A stretch of DNA of 64,000 nucleotides. It comes from Candidatus Phosphoribacter baldrii (GTDB lineage Bacteria; Actinomycetota; Actinomycetes; Actinomycetales; Dermatophilaceae). A program made the position numbers and the translations under genes. Where the stretch lies: positions 558,001 through 622,000 of the forward strand of contig JADIZV010000001.1 in NCBI GenBank assembly GCA_016704565.1, read 5' to 3'. Positions 25,321 through 34,218 of the stretch are shown here, one piece after another; the first letter of the stretch is position 1, and every line of letters starts with the position of its first letter. The notes beneath the pieces were generated by a model. It saw only the letters and a program-made list of their open reading frames with translations. It was not told the DNA's origin and ran no database searches.

Positions 25321-27027
25321 TCACCCGAGAGCCGCAGCAGCGGATCGTCCGGCAACTCGGCCGGAATACAGGCACCCTCCCAAGAACGTCCCCTCCAGCG
25401 CGCGGTAACCATGCACCCCACCGCCACCAAACCCGGCGACCTCGCCCGCGGCATACAAGGCCGGGAGAGCCGTGCCATCCGCCCGCAGGACCCGCCCCGA
25501 CAAGTCGGTCTGGACGCCGCCCAGCGTCTTGCGCGTGAGGATCGACAGCCGCACCGCGATGAGCGGCCCCGCCGCCGGGTCGAGAAGAGCATGCGGCGCG
25601 ACCGTCCGGATCAGCCGGTCGCCCCGGAACGCCCGAGCAGCTCGAATCGCCATGATCTGCAAGTCTTTTCCGAACTCGTTCTCGACCTGCAGATCGCGCG
25701 TCCGCAGCATCCGCTCGATCCGCTCGGCGTCCAACGGCGCCTCGGGCGTGAGCTCGTTCATCCCCGCCACGAGCTCGCGCAGCGTCGGCGCCACCACGAA
25801 GTCCTCGCCGCGGTCCAGGAACGCCTGCACCGACGGCGGCACCGCCGCCCTCGCCCGCCCGAGGACGTCGCGGACCGACTTGTTGGTCAGGTCGAGGTTC
25901 TGCTCGGAGCCCGACAGGACGAACTCCTTCTCGATGATCCGCTGGTTGAGGATGAACCACGAGTGCTCGAACCCGGTCCGGCGCAAGTGCTCCAACGTCC
26001 CCAACGTGTCGAACCCCGGAAAGAGCGGCGCGGGCAACCGGTTCCCCGCCCCGTCCAGCCAGATCGACGACGGACCAGGCAGGATCCGTATGCCGTGCTG
26101 CGGCCACACCGGGTCCCAGTTGCGGACCCCCTCGACGTAGTGCCACATCCGGTCCCGGTTGACGATCCGCCCACCCGCCCGCGCGGTGATCCCCCACATC
26201 CGCCCGTCGACGTGTGCAGGCACCCCGGCCACGGCGTCCCGAGGTGCAGGGCCTAACCGTTCCGGCCAGGCCGACCGCACCAGATCGAGGTTGCCGCCGA
26301 TCCCGCCGCTGGCCACGATGACCGCGCCCGCGGACAGCTCGAACTCCCCCACCGGCTCCCGCGACGTTGCGACGCCCCGTGGCAGGTGGGTCGGCGCGAG
26401 GCGCGTCCCACGGACCCCGCTGACGACCCCCGCTGTCAGCACGAGGTCGTCGACGCGATGCCGGAAGGCATACCGCAACCGACCAGCGACCTCGGCCTCC
26501 TTCGCCAACCGCACGAACGGCTCACAGAGCCCCGGCCCGGTCCCCCACGTCACATGGAACCTCGGCACCGAGTTGCCGTGCCCGCCCGCCGCCCCGCCGC
26601 CCCGTTCGGCCCACCCCACGACCGGGAAGATCTTGACGTCCAGGTCGGTGAGCCAGCCGCGCATCTCTCCGGCTGCGAAGTCGACATAGGCCCGCGCCCA
26701 CTGCTTGCCCCAGTGGTCCTCGCCGACCCCGCTGGCCAGCCCGCCAGCTCCCCCCGCGCCCCCGCCGCTGCCTCCCAGCCGGTCCCAACCAGCGGAGTCC
26801 TTCCAGTCCGACCAAGCCAGTGCGTGCGAGTCCTTGATCCCCATCCGCCGCTGCTCGGGCGTGTCGACGAGGAACAGGCCGCCGAGCGACCAGAAGGCCT
26901 GGCCCCCGAGGTTTTCCCGCGACTCCTGATCGAGCACCACGACCCGCTTGCCGGCCGCCACGGCCTCAGTGGCAGCAACCAACCCGGCCAGGCCGGCCCC
27001 GATGACGATGACGTCGGTGTCAGGCAT
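25321..27027 (-). CDS. FAD-dependent dehydrogenase (fumarate reductase/KsdD-like)
   Basis: A 568-residue flavoprotein. The FAD-binding Rossmann motif VIVIGAGLAGLVAATEAVAAG begins at residue 6. AVIVASGGIGGN is the second nucleotide-binding strand, and LPALYAAGEVAGFGGGGVHGYRALEGTFLGGCLYSGR is the C-terminal FAD-contact block. It belongs to the FAD_binding_2 group that includes 3-ketosteroid dehydrogenases and fumarate reductase subunits, often annotated simply as FAD-binding dehydrogenase. A glycine-rich insert near residue 85 is unusual. The substrate is unknown; no steroid genes are nearby. Confidence 0.85.
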   Translation of the reverse strand: MPDTDVIVIGAGLAGLVAATEAVAAGKRVVVLDQESRENLGGQAFWSLGGLFLVDTPEQRRMGIKDSHALAWSDWKDSAGWDRLGGSGGGAGGAGGLASGVGEDHWGKQWARAYVDFAAGEMRGWLTDLDVKIFPVVGWAERGGGAAGGHGNSVPRFHVTWGTGPGLCEPFVRLAKEAEVAGRLRYAFRHRVDDLVLTAGVVSGVRGTRLAPTHLPRGVATSREPVGEFELSAGAVIVASGGIGGNLDLVRSAWPERLGPAPRDAVAGVPAHVDGRMWGITARAGGRIVNRDRMWHYVEGVRNWDPVWPQHGIRILPGPSSIWLDGAGNRLPAPLFPGFDTLGTLEHLRRTGFEHSWFILNQRIIEKEFVLSGSEQNLDLTNKSVRDVLGRARAAVPPSVQAFLDRGEDFVVAPTLRELVAGMNELTPEAPLDAERIERMLRTRDLQVENEFGKDLQIMAIRAARAFRGDRLIRTVAPHALLDPAAGPLIAVRLSILTRKTLGGVQTDLSGRVLRADGTALPALYAAGEVAGFGGGGVHGYRALEGTFLGGCLYSGRVAGRSAAAALG

Positions 27028-27070
27028 GGGCCGATCGTACGCACCGCCGCGCGCCGTCTACGGTAGGAAC

Positions 27071-27751
27071 GTGAGCACCGCGCCCAGCCAGCAACCCGGC
27101 ATACCCGCCCCGTCGTCGTCGCCCGCCGAGGTGCCGCTGCCCCCGGTCCCTGCGTGGGGGGTCATCAGCGCGATCGCCGCTCCCGTCGTGCTCGCCACGG
27201 GTTATCTGTATGCCGTGTCCCTCACCCCCGGTTTCCAGCCGGTGAGCCAGCCGCTGTCCGACCTCGGGGCTCTCAATGCGGGCACCCGCTGGCACATCGC
27301 CATCACGCTGGCGCTGGTCGGGGTCTGCTACATCATCACGGCGTTGGGCCTGCGCCCGGCCGACACCGCGGGCCGCTGGCTGCTCGGCGCGGCCGGCGTG
27401 TTCATGTGGTGGGTCGCGTTCATCCCCAACAACGTCGTCGGCAAATACACCCTGCGGCATACCCTCGGATCGGCGTTTGTGTTCGGGCTGCTCGCGCTGT
27501 GGCCAGCGATGAGCACCCATCTCGGACCGCGGGTTCCCTGGCCACTGCGGCGCCGAGTGGGTGTCGTCATCTCGGTCGTCGCCTTCGTGCTCATCGAGCT
27601 CACCCTCTGGGGGATCATCCTGCGCGCGGACACCGACGGGGCGCGTGAGGTGCTCCTGTATGCCGTGACCGCCCTGTGGCCGCTCGTCGTCGTGCTGTGG
27701 ACGAAGGTTCGCGGGGCGGGCTGGGCCTATCCGGCCGTCCGGCGGGTGTAG
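27071..27751 (+). CDS. DUF998-like membrane protein
   Basis: A 226-residue protein with a proline-rich N-terminus and about six hydrophobic helices. The pattern VSQPLSDLGALNAGTRWH after helix 1 is typical of the DUF998 family, whose function is unknown. GTG at 27071 (MSTAPSQQP) was chosen because upstream residues overlap the divergent flavoprotein. Its 3' end overlaps the 3' end of the deacetylase gene by 25 bp on the other strand. Confidence 0.75.
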   Translation: MSTAPSQQPGIPAPSSSPAEVPLPPVPAWGVISAIAAPVVLATGYLYAVSLTPGFQPVSQPLSDLGALNAGTRWHIAITLALVGVCYIITALGLRPADTAGRWLLGAAGVFMWWVAFIPNNVVGKYTLRHTLGSAFVFGLLALWPAMSTHLGPRVPWPLRRRVGVVISVVAFVLIELTLWGIILRADTDGAREVLLYAVTALWPLVVVLWTKVRGAGWAYPAVRRV

Positions 27752-29283
27752 ACCTTCCCGGGTGTCGTCGACCCGAGCAACTGGGGGATCGTCACCAGCG
27801 TGAAGCCCCGCGCCTTGAGTGCTGCCACGATCCCGGGCACTGCCTCGACGGTGCTCGCGTGGATGTCGTGCATGAGGATGATCGAGCCGCTGCGGACCGT
27901 CGCGAGCGCCCGGCTCGTCGTCACCGCGGCGCTGCGGTTCTTCCAGTCCTCGGTGTCGACGTCCCAGAGGATGATCGACTGCCCGAGAGTGGTCGTCTGC
28001 GGCGCGTAGGAACCATACGGCGGACGCATGAGGATGGTGCTCGTGCCGGTGACTCGGGTGATCTCCGCCGCCGTGCGGTCGACCTCCGAGCGGGACTCCT
28101 CCAGAGTGAGGCGCTTGAGATCGCGGTGATCCCAGGTGTGGTTGGCCACGACCATGCCGCTGCGGACCATTCGGGCAACGACGTCCGGGTGGATCCGGAC
28201 GTTCTGACCTAGGACGAAGAACGTGGCCGGGGCGCCCGCAGAGACCAGGCTGTCCAGCAGGCGCCCGGTGAGCGGGCCCGGCCCATCGTCGAAGGTCAAC
28301 GCAACGCATTTCAGCACGGCGCAGTCGACGGAAGCCGCAGGCACGGGACCCGACGCCGGCGGCGTCGGCGTCGGCGGGGCGGGTGGCGGGGTCGCCGTCG
28401 AGCCGCCCGAACCTGCCGATGACCCCCCGGCGGTGGGGGCTGCCGATGAGGGGACGGACACGGCATACGGCAGGCCGGATCGGACCGCCTGCGCGACCCG
28501 ACGGCCCCGTTCGGACAGCATTCCGACGGCGTCCGCTGACGGGATGGTGACGCGCAGATTGCCCGACGAGTGGGGGGCTGCGGCGCCCTGGTCGAGCAGC
28601 ACCACGACATCCCCCGCTGCGGTGATGGTCACGTCGGAGAGCACGTCTTGCGCAGTCGTCTCGCCGGGCTCCCCGGACGGACCGGGGCCGAGGGTGGGAT
28701 GTCCCTGCGCGCTGACCGCTGCCAGCACGCGGGCGAGGATGCTGGCGCGAGCCGACTCGGCGATGAGGTCGGCGCCTGTCCAGGTGTCGGACCCGTCGCC
28801 GTAGAAGACCCGGTGGCTGGTCTGCCCACTGGCCCCGCCGAACTCGAAGGTCTCCATCCGGATCCCCAGGACCGGGCCCGAGGCCGTGACCACCTGCCAG
28901 CCGACGTTGAGCTCCGGAGGCGCTTCGGGATTGGCGACGTAGTCACCGCGGAAGGCGCTCTCGGCGCTGGTCGCCCAACCGGCGATCGCGGACGACAAAC
29001 CCACCTGACCTGGGGCGACCGGGCGACGCACCGACACCTTGAGGGCCGGGTCGTCGCCCATGCTCTGAGCGACGGCGATACCGGCGACGGCGAGCTCGGA
29101 AGGCGGCATACCGGTCGTTCCGGTCGGGGCATCAGTCGACGACACCCGAGGGGTCGGACCAGGGGTTGTGGGATCGGTCGGGGTGCTCGCCGTGGTGCAG
29201 CTCGTGATGAGGAAAGCACCGACCAGGGGCAGCACCCAGCGCCGCACTCGCACCCCAACTCGCATGGCGAAACGTCCGCGCAT
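27727..29283 (-). CDS. Polysaccharide deacetylase lipoprotein
   Basis: A 518-residue exported protein. A signal peptide ends in a lipobox-like LITSC (about residue 29), indicating membrane anchoring. The middle region (about 60-300) resembles a secreted adaptor domain with no clear family, followed by a Pro/Gly/Ser linker. The NodB domain occupies about 320-510: TFDDGPG with metal/catalytic aspartates, NHTWDH, RPPYGSYAP, WDVDTEDW and LMHDIH. It probably removes acetyl groups from peptidoglycan or an envelope polysaccharide. An alternative start is ATG 29265. Confidence 0.88.
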   Translation of the reverse strand: MRGRFAMRVGVRVRRWVLPLVGAFLITSCTTASTPTDPTTPGPTPRVSSTDAPTGTTGMPPSELAVAGIAVAQSMGDDPALKVSVRRPVAPGQVGLSSAIAGWATSAESAFRGDYVANPEAPPELNVGWQVVTASGPVLGIRMETFEFGGASGQTSHRVFYGDGSDTWTGADLIAESARASILARVLAAVSAQGHPTLGPGPSGEPGETTAQDVLSDVTITAAGDVVVLLDQGAAAPHSSGNLRVTIPSADAVGMLSERGRRVAQAVRSGLPYAVSVPSSAAPTAGGSSAGSGGSTATPPPAPPTPTPPASGPVPAASVDCAVLKCVALTFDDGPGPLTGRLLDSLVSAGAPATFFVLGQNVRIHPDVVARMVRSGMVVANHTWDHRDLKRLTLEESRSEVDRTAAEITRVTGTSTILMRPPYGSYAPQTTTLGQSIILWDVDTEDWKNRSAAVTTSRALATVRSGSIILMHDIHASTVEAVPGIVAALKARGFTLVTIPQLLGSTTPGKVYTRRTAG

Positions 29284-29328
29284 CGCTCGTCCATCCCCGA
29301 GGAAGAAGCCCGATATTGCGCTCTTACC

Positions 29329-30537
29329 CTAGGTGATGGAAGCGCTTGCGCTCTGGAGCGCAGCGAGCCGATCCATCGCCGCGTCGCAATCCGCAGTCGA
29401 GCCGGCGAAGCACAGTCGGACAAACGCGCGGCCGTCCAACGAAGGGTCCCCGCCGAGCACCGGCGGCGCGAAGTCGACGCCCGGCGTCAGCGCCACTCCG
29501 GTCGCCGCCAAGACGTCCTGACACCACCGGGTCGAGTCGTCGGTGAGGTGGCTGACCTCGACGTAGAGGTAGAACGCTCCATCGGGTGGCGCGACTCGCT
29601 CGACCCCGATCTCGGGAAGGCGTCGCAGCAGCAGGTCACGGTTGACGGCATACCGGCGGACGTGGTCGTCCAACTCCGCGCGGGCCGCGGCCGAGAAGGC
29701 GGCGACCCCCGCAGCCTGTGACACGGCCGGCGGGCAGATGTTGAGGTTGCCGACAAGCACCTCGCCCGGCCGGACCAACTCCGGCGGCAGGATGAGCCAG
29801 CCGACCCGCCACCCGGTCATCGAGAAATACTTCGACAGCGAGCCGACGATGACCGACCGGCGCGAGGACTCCCAGGCGCTCGCGCACCGCCGACCGAACG
29901 AGATGCCGTGATAGATCTCGTCACTCACCAACAGCGTCCCGTGCTCCTCGCACCAGCGGGCGATCGCCGCGAGTTCCTCAGGGTCGATGATCGTGCCGGT
30001 CGGGTTGCTCGGGCTGGCGACGATGAGGCCGGCTGGCGGCTCGGGCAGCGCCGCAAGCATGGCCACGGTCGGCTGGAACCGGGTGTCCGGACCGCAGTCG
30101 AGCTCGATGACCCGGGCCCCAAGGGCCTGCAAAGTGTTGCGGTATGCCGGGTAGCCAGGACGGCTCATCGCCACCGTGTCTCCGACGTCGAACGCGGCGA
30201 GGAACAGCGCGGTGAAGGCCGCGGACGAGCCGGTCGTGACGACGATCTGGTCGGGGTCGACGGTCAGCCCGTAGTCGTCGGCATAGTGCCGCGCAATCGC
30301 CTCACGCAGCGCCCGTATGCCGGTCGCCTCGGTATAGCCGAGCACCTCACCTTCCAGCGCGGCGGCCGCGGCGGCCCGGGCTGCGGCGGGTGCTGGGGTC
30401 GAGGGCTGACCTGCGCAGAGGGCGATGACATCACCGTGGGTGGCTTGTCGGAGCGCGGCAGCCTTGATGACCTCCATGACATGGAACGGCTCCACGGCCC
30501 CACGGCGGGAGAGGCGACCGGACGGCATACCGGACAA
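29329..30537 (-). CDS. Class I/II PLP-dependent aminotransferase
   Basis: A 402-residue fold-type I enzyme. The pyridoxal-binding lysine is in VGSLSKYFSMTGWRVGW (about residues 235-250), with PSNPTGTII (about 180) and the aspartate in LLVSDEIYHG binding the ring. It resembles aspartate/tyrosine/valine-pyruvate type aminotransferases; the exact amino acid is not clear. The ATG lies in a CGGCATAC motif copy (MSGMPSGR). It is downstream of the CNNM gene on the same strand with 41 bp between them. Confidence 0.9.
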   Translation of the reverse strand: MSGMPSGRLSRRGAVEPFHVMEVIKAAALRQATHGDVIALCAGQPSTPAPAAARAAAAAALEGEVLGYTEATGIRALREAIARHYADDYGLTVDPDQIVVTTGSSAAFTALFLAAFDVGDTVAMSRPGYPAYRNTLQALGARVIELDCGPDTRFQPTVAMLAALPEPPAGLIVASPSNPTGTIIDPEELAAIARWCEEHGTLLVSDEIYHGISFGRRCASAWESSRRSVIVGSLSKYFSMTGWRVGWLILPPELVRPGEVLVGNLNICPPAVSQAAGVAAFSAAARAELDDHVRRYAVNRDLLLRRLPEIGVERVAPPDGAFYLYVEVSHLTDDSTRWCQDVLAATGVALTPGVDFAPPVLGGDPSLDGRAFVRLCFAGSTADCDAAMDRLAALQSASASIT

Positions 30538-30578
30538 GGTAGCCGAGTCAGCGGCAGGCGAGGGCGGCGCAGGCCCGG

Positions 30579-31994
30579 TCAGGCCGGGTCTGGTGCCGAG
30601 GTGCTCTCGCTCAGTCCGACCGTGCCGTCCGCCTGGTGCGCCGTGTCCTCGAACTTGACCAGGGTGATCCGGTGGTTGTCCATCTCAAGCACGGTGAGCC
30701 GCCCGGACTCCAGCGGCACCACGTCGCCGACCTCCGGCACCCCACCGGACAGTTTGTAGACCAGCCCGGCCAGCGTGACGTAGTCCTCGTCCTCGGGGAA
30801 CGGGAAGTTGACCAGATCGACCAGATCGGCGATCCGCATCGAGGCGTCGATCTCGTAGGCGCTGCCCGTGAGCTTCTTGACCCGGCGGGCTGCGCGGGTG
30901 AACTCGTCCTCGTAGTCGCCGACGATCTCCTCGAGGATGTCCTCAAGGGTGATGATGCCCTCGGTGCCACCGTATTCGTCGATGACGACCGCCATCTGCT
31001 GGCGCTTGCGTTTGAAGTCGGCGAGCAGGTCGTTGAGCGGCTTGCTGTCGGGCACGAGGAACGGCGGCTTGGCGAAGTCCTTGACCGGCTTCTTGCTCGC
31101 CTTGCTGAAGTTGTCCGACCCACTGTGCTCGGCGACGTAAGTGAGCAGTTCCTTGATCGCGACGACGCCGGTGATCCGGTCGAGGCTGTCGACATAGACA
31201 GGGAAGCGGGCGTGCGGGATGTCGCGGAAGTAGCGCAGCGCGTCGCCGAGAGTGGCGTCCTCTTCAAGGGCGCGGATTTGGGTGCGCGGCACCATCGCAT
31301 CGCGCACCGTCTGCTCGTCCAGCTCGAAGACGCCGCGGATCATCTCGGTCTCTTCGGGGTCGAGCATCCCGTCCTTCTCGCTCGCTTCGAGGATCATCCT
31401 GATCTCTTCGACGCTCATCGTGAAGTGGCTTTCGCCGTGGCCGCCGAGGTTGCCCTGGCCGGAGAGCCGCAGCAGCAGGTCGGAGGCCCACTTCATGACG
31501 GAGATCAGCGGCCGGAAGGTGAGGTACATGATGTTGATGAGTTTGCCGACCGCCATGCTCAGCGGCTCGGCCCGGTGGAATGCGAGCACCTTGGGGGCGA
31601 GCTCACCGCCGACGATGTGGACGAACGACACGATGATGAAGCCGAGGACGTAGGCCAGCGTGTGGGCGGCGCTGTGCAGGACGTCGTGATCTCCCAATGC
31701 GGTGAACAGCGCCACAACCCACGGGTCGATGACGGTGTGCAAGGTCTCCATGCCGACGGCACCGAGTCCGAGCGACACGAGGGTGATGCCGATCTGGGTC
31801 ACCGAGTAGAACCGCTCGGGCTCCTCGTGCAACAGCTTGACGGTCTTGGCCTTGCCGTTGCCGTCCTCCGCGAGCTGGCGGATCCGGCTGCGTCGTGCGG
31901 AGGAGATGGCGATCTCCGACCCCACGAAGAAGGCGTTACCAGCAACGAGCAGCAGGATGATGGCCAGCCGCAGCCATAGCGGCAGGTCTTCCAT
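30579..31994 (-). CDS. CNNM/CorC-type hemolysin-family protein
   Basis: A 471-residue membrane protein. A DUF21/CNNM transmembrane domain (about residues 5-185, with GNAFFVGSEIAISSARRSRI) is followed by a tandem CBS pair (DAMVPRTQI through TLEDILEEIVGDYEDE) and a C-terminal CorC_HlyC domain (YEIDASMRIADLVDLVNFPFP). Relatives export or regulate magnesium and sometimes cobalt. ATG 31994 was preferred because GAGGAG stands 8 bases before it. Confidence 0.92.
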   Translation of the reverse strand: MEDLPLWLRLAIILLLVAGNAFFVGSEIAISSARRSRIRQLAEDGNGKAKTVKLLHEEPERFYSVTQIGITLVSLGLGAVGMETLHTVIDPWVVALFTALGDHDVLHSAAHTLAYVLGFIIVSFVHIVGGELAPKVLAFHRAEPLSMAVGKLINIMYLTFRPLISVMKWASDLLLRLSGQGNLGGHGESHFTMSVEEIRMILEASEKDGMLDPEETEMIRGVFELDEQTVRDAMVPRTQIRALEEDATLGDALRYFRDIPHARFPVYVDSLDRITGVVAIKELLTYVAEHSGSDNFSKASKKPVKDFAKPPFLVPDSKPLNDLLADFKRKRQQMAVVIDEYGGTEGIITLEDILEEIVGDYEDEFTRAARRVKKLTGSAYEIDASMRIADLVDLVNFPFPEDEDYVTLAGLVYKLSGGVPEVGDVVPLESGRLTVLEMDNHRITLVKFEDTAHQADGTVGLSESTSAPDPA

Positions 31995-32172
31995 GAAGAC
32001 CACTCCTCGGGGTTTCGCGGCGCCACGGGCGGGCACCAACGCCCGTGGGCGAGTGTACGAGAAGCCAACGACACCGCACGCGGGGATGAGTGTCCGACTC
32101 CGTGGACGGCCGCAGGCCGCGCCACCCCGGTTGCTCCCGCCGCGCGGGGCTATCGGCCCGTAAGGTCACCGC

Positions 32173-32589
32173 ATGAGTCCCTGGAGCTGGGTCGCCCAGT
32201 ATGCCGTCGCCATCGTCGCGTTCACCGTCCTGGACGTCATCTGGCTGGGGACGGTCGCCAAGGATCTGTATGCCGCGCACATCGGGCACTTGCTCGCGCC
32301 CAAAGCCAATCTGCCTGCGGCTGTTGCCTTCTATGCGATCTTCCTGGCCGGACTTGTCTTCTTCGTCATCCACCCGGCGATCGCGGAGGGGTCGTGGACC
32401 AAGGCGCTGTTAGTCGGGGCGGCCTTCGGTTTCGTCACCTATGCGACCTGGGACCTGACCAACCTCGCCGTCCTCAAAGACTTCCCGTTCTCGATCGTGC
32501 CGATCGACATGGCGTGGGGCACCTTCCTCGCTGCCGCTGTGAGCACAGCCACATACGCGGTAGCCCAGGTGATCCCCGCCCTGCGCTAG
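32173..32589 (+). CDS. DUF2177 family membrane protein
   Basis: A 138-residue protein with four predicted helices. The helix-1 motif FTVLDVIWLGTVAKDLY and the later GAAFGFVTYATWDLTNLAVLKDFP match the DUF2177 family. Its function is unknown. It converges on the LppU-like gene with a 7-bp gap. Two GTATGCCG copies lie in its first 35 codons, both encoding Tyr-Ala. Confidence 0.82.
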   Translation: MSPWSWVAQYAVAIVAFTVLDVIWLGTVAKDLYAAHIGHLLAPKANLPAAVAFYAIFLAGLVFFVIHPAIAEGSWTKALLVGAAFGFVTYATWDLTNLAVLKDFPFSIVPIDMAWGTFLAAAVSTATYAVAQVIPALR

Positions 32590-32596
32590 GGAAGGG

Positions 32597-33031
32597 CTAC
32601 TTCTCCACCATGCACAGGACGTAGCCGTTGGTGACGCCACGGCCGCCGGACTCGAAGTAGGACGCGTCCGTCTCGGGATAGGGTCGGCAGGACTCGTTGG
32701 AGTCGAACTGCGCTTCAGACTGGTTGCCCACGACGGCAATGACCTTCATCTCCGCGGCGGGGTTGGTGCACTCGACGACCTTGATCTCATTGTCTTTGAC
32801 GTGGTCGATGCAGTCACCAACCTTGGGCGCTGTGGCGCCGGATGCCTTGAACAGGGCAACCGCGATGCCGATCCCCACGACGACCAGCAGACCGATGATC
32901 CGCTTGAGCACTCCGCCGCCGAATGCCTTGGCTCGCGAGGGCTGGGCCGTCGGTTCCGGCTGACCGGGCTGACCGGGCTGACCGGGCTGGAGTGGCTGGT
33001 CGCCGACGTTGTCCATCGGGTTGGTGCTCAC
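32597..33031 (-). CDS. LppU-like single-pass membrane protein
   Basis: A 144-residue protein. A proline/glutamine-rich cytoplasmic N-terminus contains three PGQ repeats (about residues 15-25), then one membrane helix (about 40-60), then an extracellular domain with VGDCIDHV, VVECTNPAAEMKVIAVV, SCRPYPETDASYF and VLCMVEK. The cysteine spacing is that of the LppU/SCO3897 group in Actinobacteria, function unknown. GTG 33031 is preferred because GGGGAG lies 6 bases upstream. Confidence 0.7.
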   Translation of the reverse strand: MSTNPMDNVGDQPLQPGQPGQPGQPEPTAQPSRAKAFGGGVLKRIIGLLVVVGIGIAVALFKASGATAPKVGDCIDHVKDNEIKVVECTNPAAEMKVIAVVGNQSEAQFDSNESCRPYPETDASYFESGGRGVTNGYVLCMVEK

Positions 33032-33098
33032 CTGGATCTCCCCTGCTGTGGTCCGGCCGTCATCGGCCAGAGTTGCCGCGGGGAACTGTACCAACCGG

Positions 33099-33608
33099 TC
33101 AGGCTTGGCCAGAGCGGCGCCTGGCGTCTTCGTCGATGAGCCGGTTAATCAACTGCTGGATCTCGTCGCTGCGCGGGATGTTGCGCAGCAGTTCGTCGGC
33201 CGAGTCTCCGGCGGACTCGATGGTGAGGGTGCCCGAGCGGATGATCCGGTCGAACAAGGTCTGCCGGAAGGACACATCGGTGATCTTCGACAAGGTGATG
33301 TCCTTGCCCGACTTGCTGAGGATGCCCTTGCGGACCATCACTCGGTGGCTGGTGATGACGTAGTGCGTCGTCCGCCACCGCAGGTAGGGCACGACAACCA
33401 GCGGCACAGCGACAAGCACCAACACCGCGATGGCGATCCACTGCAGCCGGTTTCCGGTCGCGTCGTCGGGTGTCGCCCATGCGGTCCCGATGGCCAGGGC
33501 CGCCAGCACGACGCCAAGGAGGGTCGGCCCGAACACCGTGAGGACGTGCGGGTTCAGACTGCGCTCGACCTTCTCGCCTTGCGCGAGGACGTTCTCCGGA
33601 AACCCCAT
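33099..33608 (-). CDS. PH-domain (bPH2/YdbS-like) membrane protein
   Basis: A 169-residue protein with two membrane helices (about 25-45 and 55-77) followed by a bacterial PH domain: WRTTHYVITSHRVMVRKGILSKSGKDITLSKITDVSFRQTLFDRII, then GTLTIESAG. The family is widespread and of unknown function. ATG 33608 (MGFPENVLAQGEK) was chosen because the family N-terminus begins there and a longer form would overlap divergent thpR. Confidence 0.85.
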   Translation of the reverse strand: MGFPENVLAQGEKVERSLNPHVLTVFGPTLLGVVLAALAIGTAWATPDDATGNRLQWIAIAVLVLVAVPLVVVPYLRWRTTHYVITSHRVMVRKGILSKSGKDITLSKITDVSFRQTLFDRIIRSGTLTIESAGDSADELLRNIPRSDEIQQLINRLIDEDARRRSGQA

Positions 33609-33642
33609 GGCCCCCACGATAACCGGGTGGCAGGCTGTCGCC

Positions 33643-34218
33643 ATGGGCCAGCGGATGTTCGTCGCCGTCGTGCCGCCGGACTCGGTCCGCGAGGACCTTG
33701 AGGCGTTCCTCGACGCCCGGCCGGGGCTGCGGTGGTCCCACCCTCACCAGTGGCATGTCACCCTCGCGTTCTTTGCGTCCGTGCCTGAACACCGGATCGA
33801 CGAGCTCGGCGACCGGCTCGCGACCAAGGCGAGCAAACGGCATACGGTGACGACGGCCCTCGCGGGGGGAGGTGCGTTCCCCAACCCGGCCCGGGCCAGC
33901 GTGCTGTGGCTCGGGCTCGACGGCGGCACGGAGGAGCTGACCCATCTGGCCGCGAGCGCCCGCGCGGCCGGAGCAAAGGTGGGGGCTCCCCCCGACGGCA
34001 CACGGTTCAGCCCGCACCTCACGGTGGCCAGGCTGCGGCCGCCGATCGAGGCGACCAAATGGTTGCGGGTCCTCGACTCTTATCGGGGTCCGGCCTGGGA
34101 GGTGGCCGAGATCGAGCTGCTCGCCTCGTTCTTGGGCGAGGGACCGGGCGGGCGGCCGCGCTACGAGACGGTGGCTCGCTTCCGGCTCGGCCGGGTCGGA
34201 GAGGGGGCCGCGCCATGA
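33643..34218 (+). CDS. thpR: RNA 2',3'-cyclic phosphodiesterase
   Basis: A 191-residue 2H phosphoesterase (LigT/ThpR). The two catalytic H-x-T motifs are HVTLAFF near residue 38 and HLTVARL near residue 125. The family opens RNA 2',3'-cyclic phosphates in vitro. The N-terminus MGQRMFVAVVPPDSVRE is typical. The stop overlaps the start of the synthetase gene (ATGA at 34215-34218). Confidence 0.9.
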   Translation: MGQRMFVAVVPPDSVREDLEAFLDARPGLRWSHPHQWHVTLAFFASVPEHRIDELGDRLATKASKRHTVTTALAGGGAFPNPARASVLWLGLDGGTEELTHLAASARAAGAKVGAPPDGTRFSPHLTVARLRPPIEATKWLRVLDSYRGPAWEVAEIELLASFLGEGPGGRPRYETVARFRLGRVGEGAAP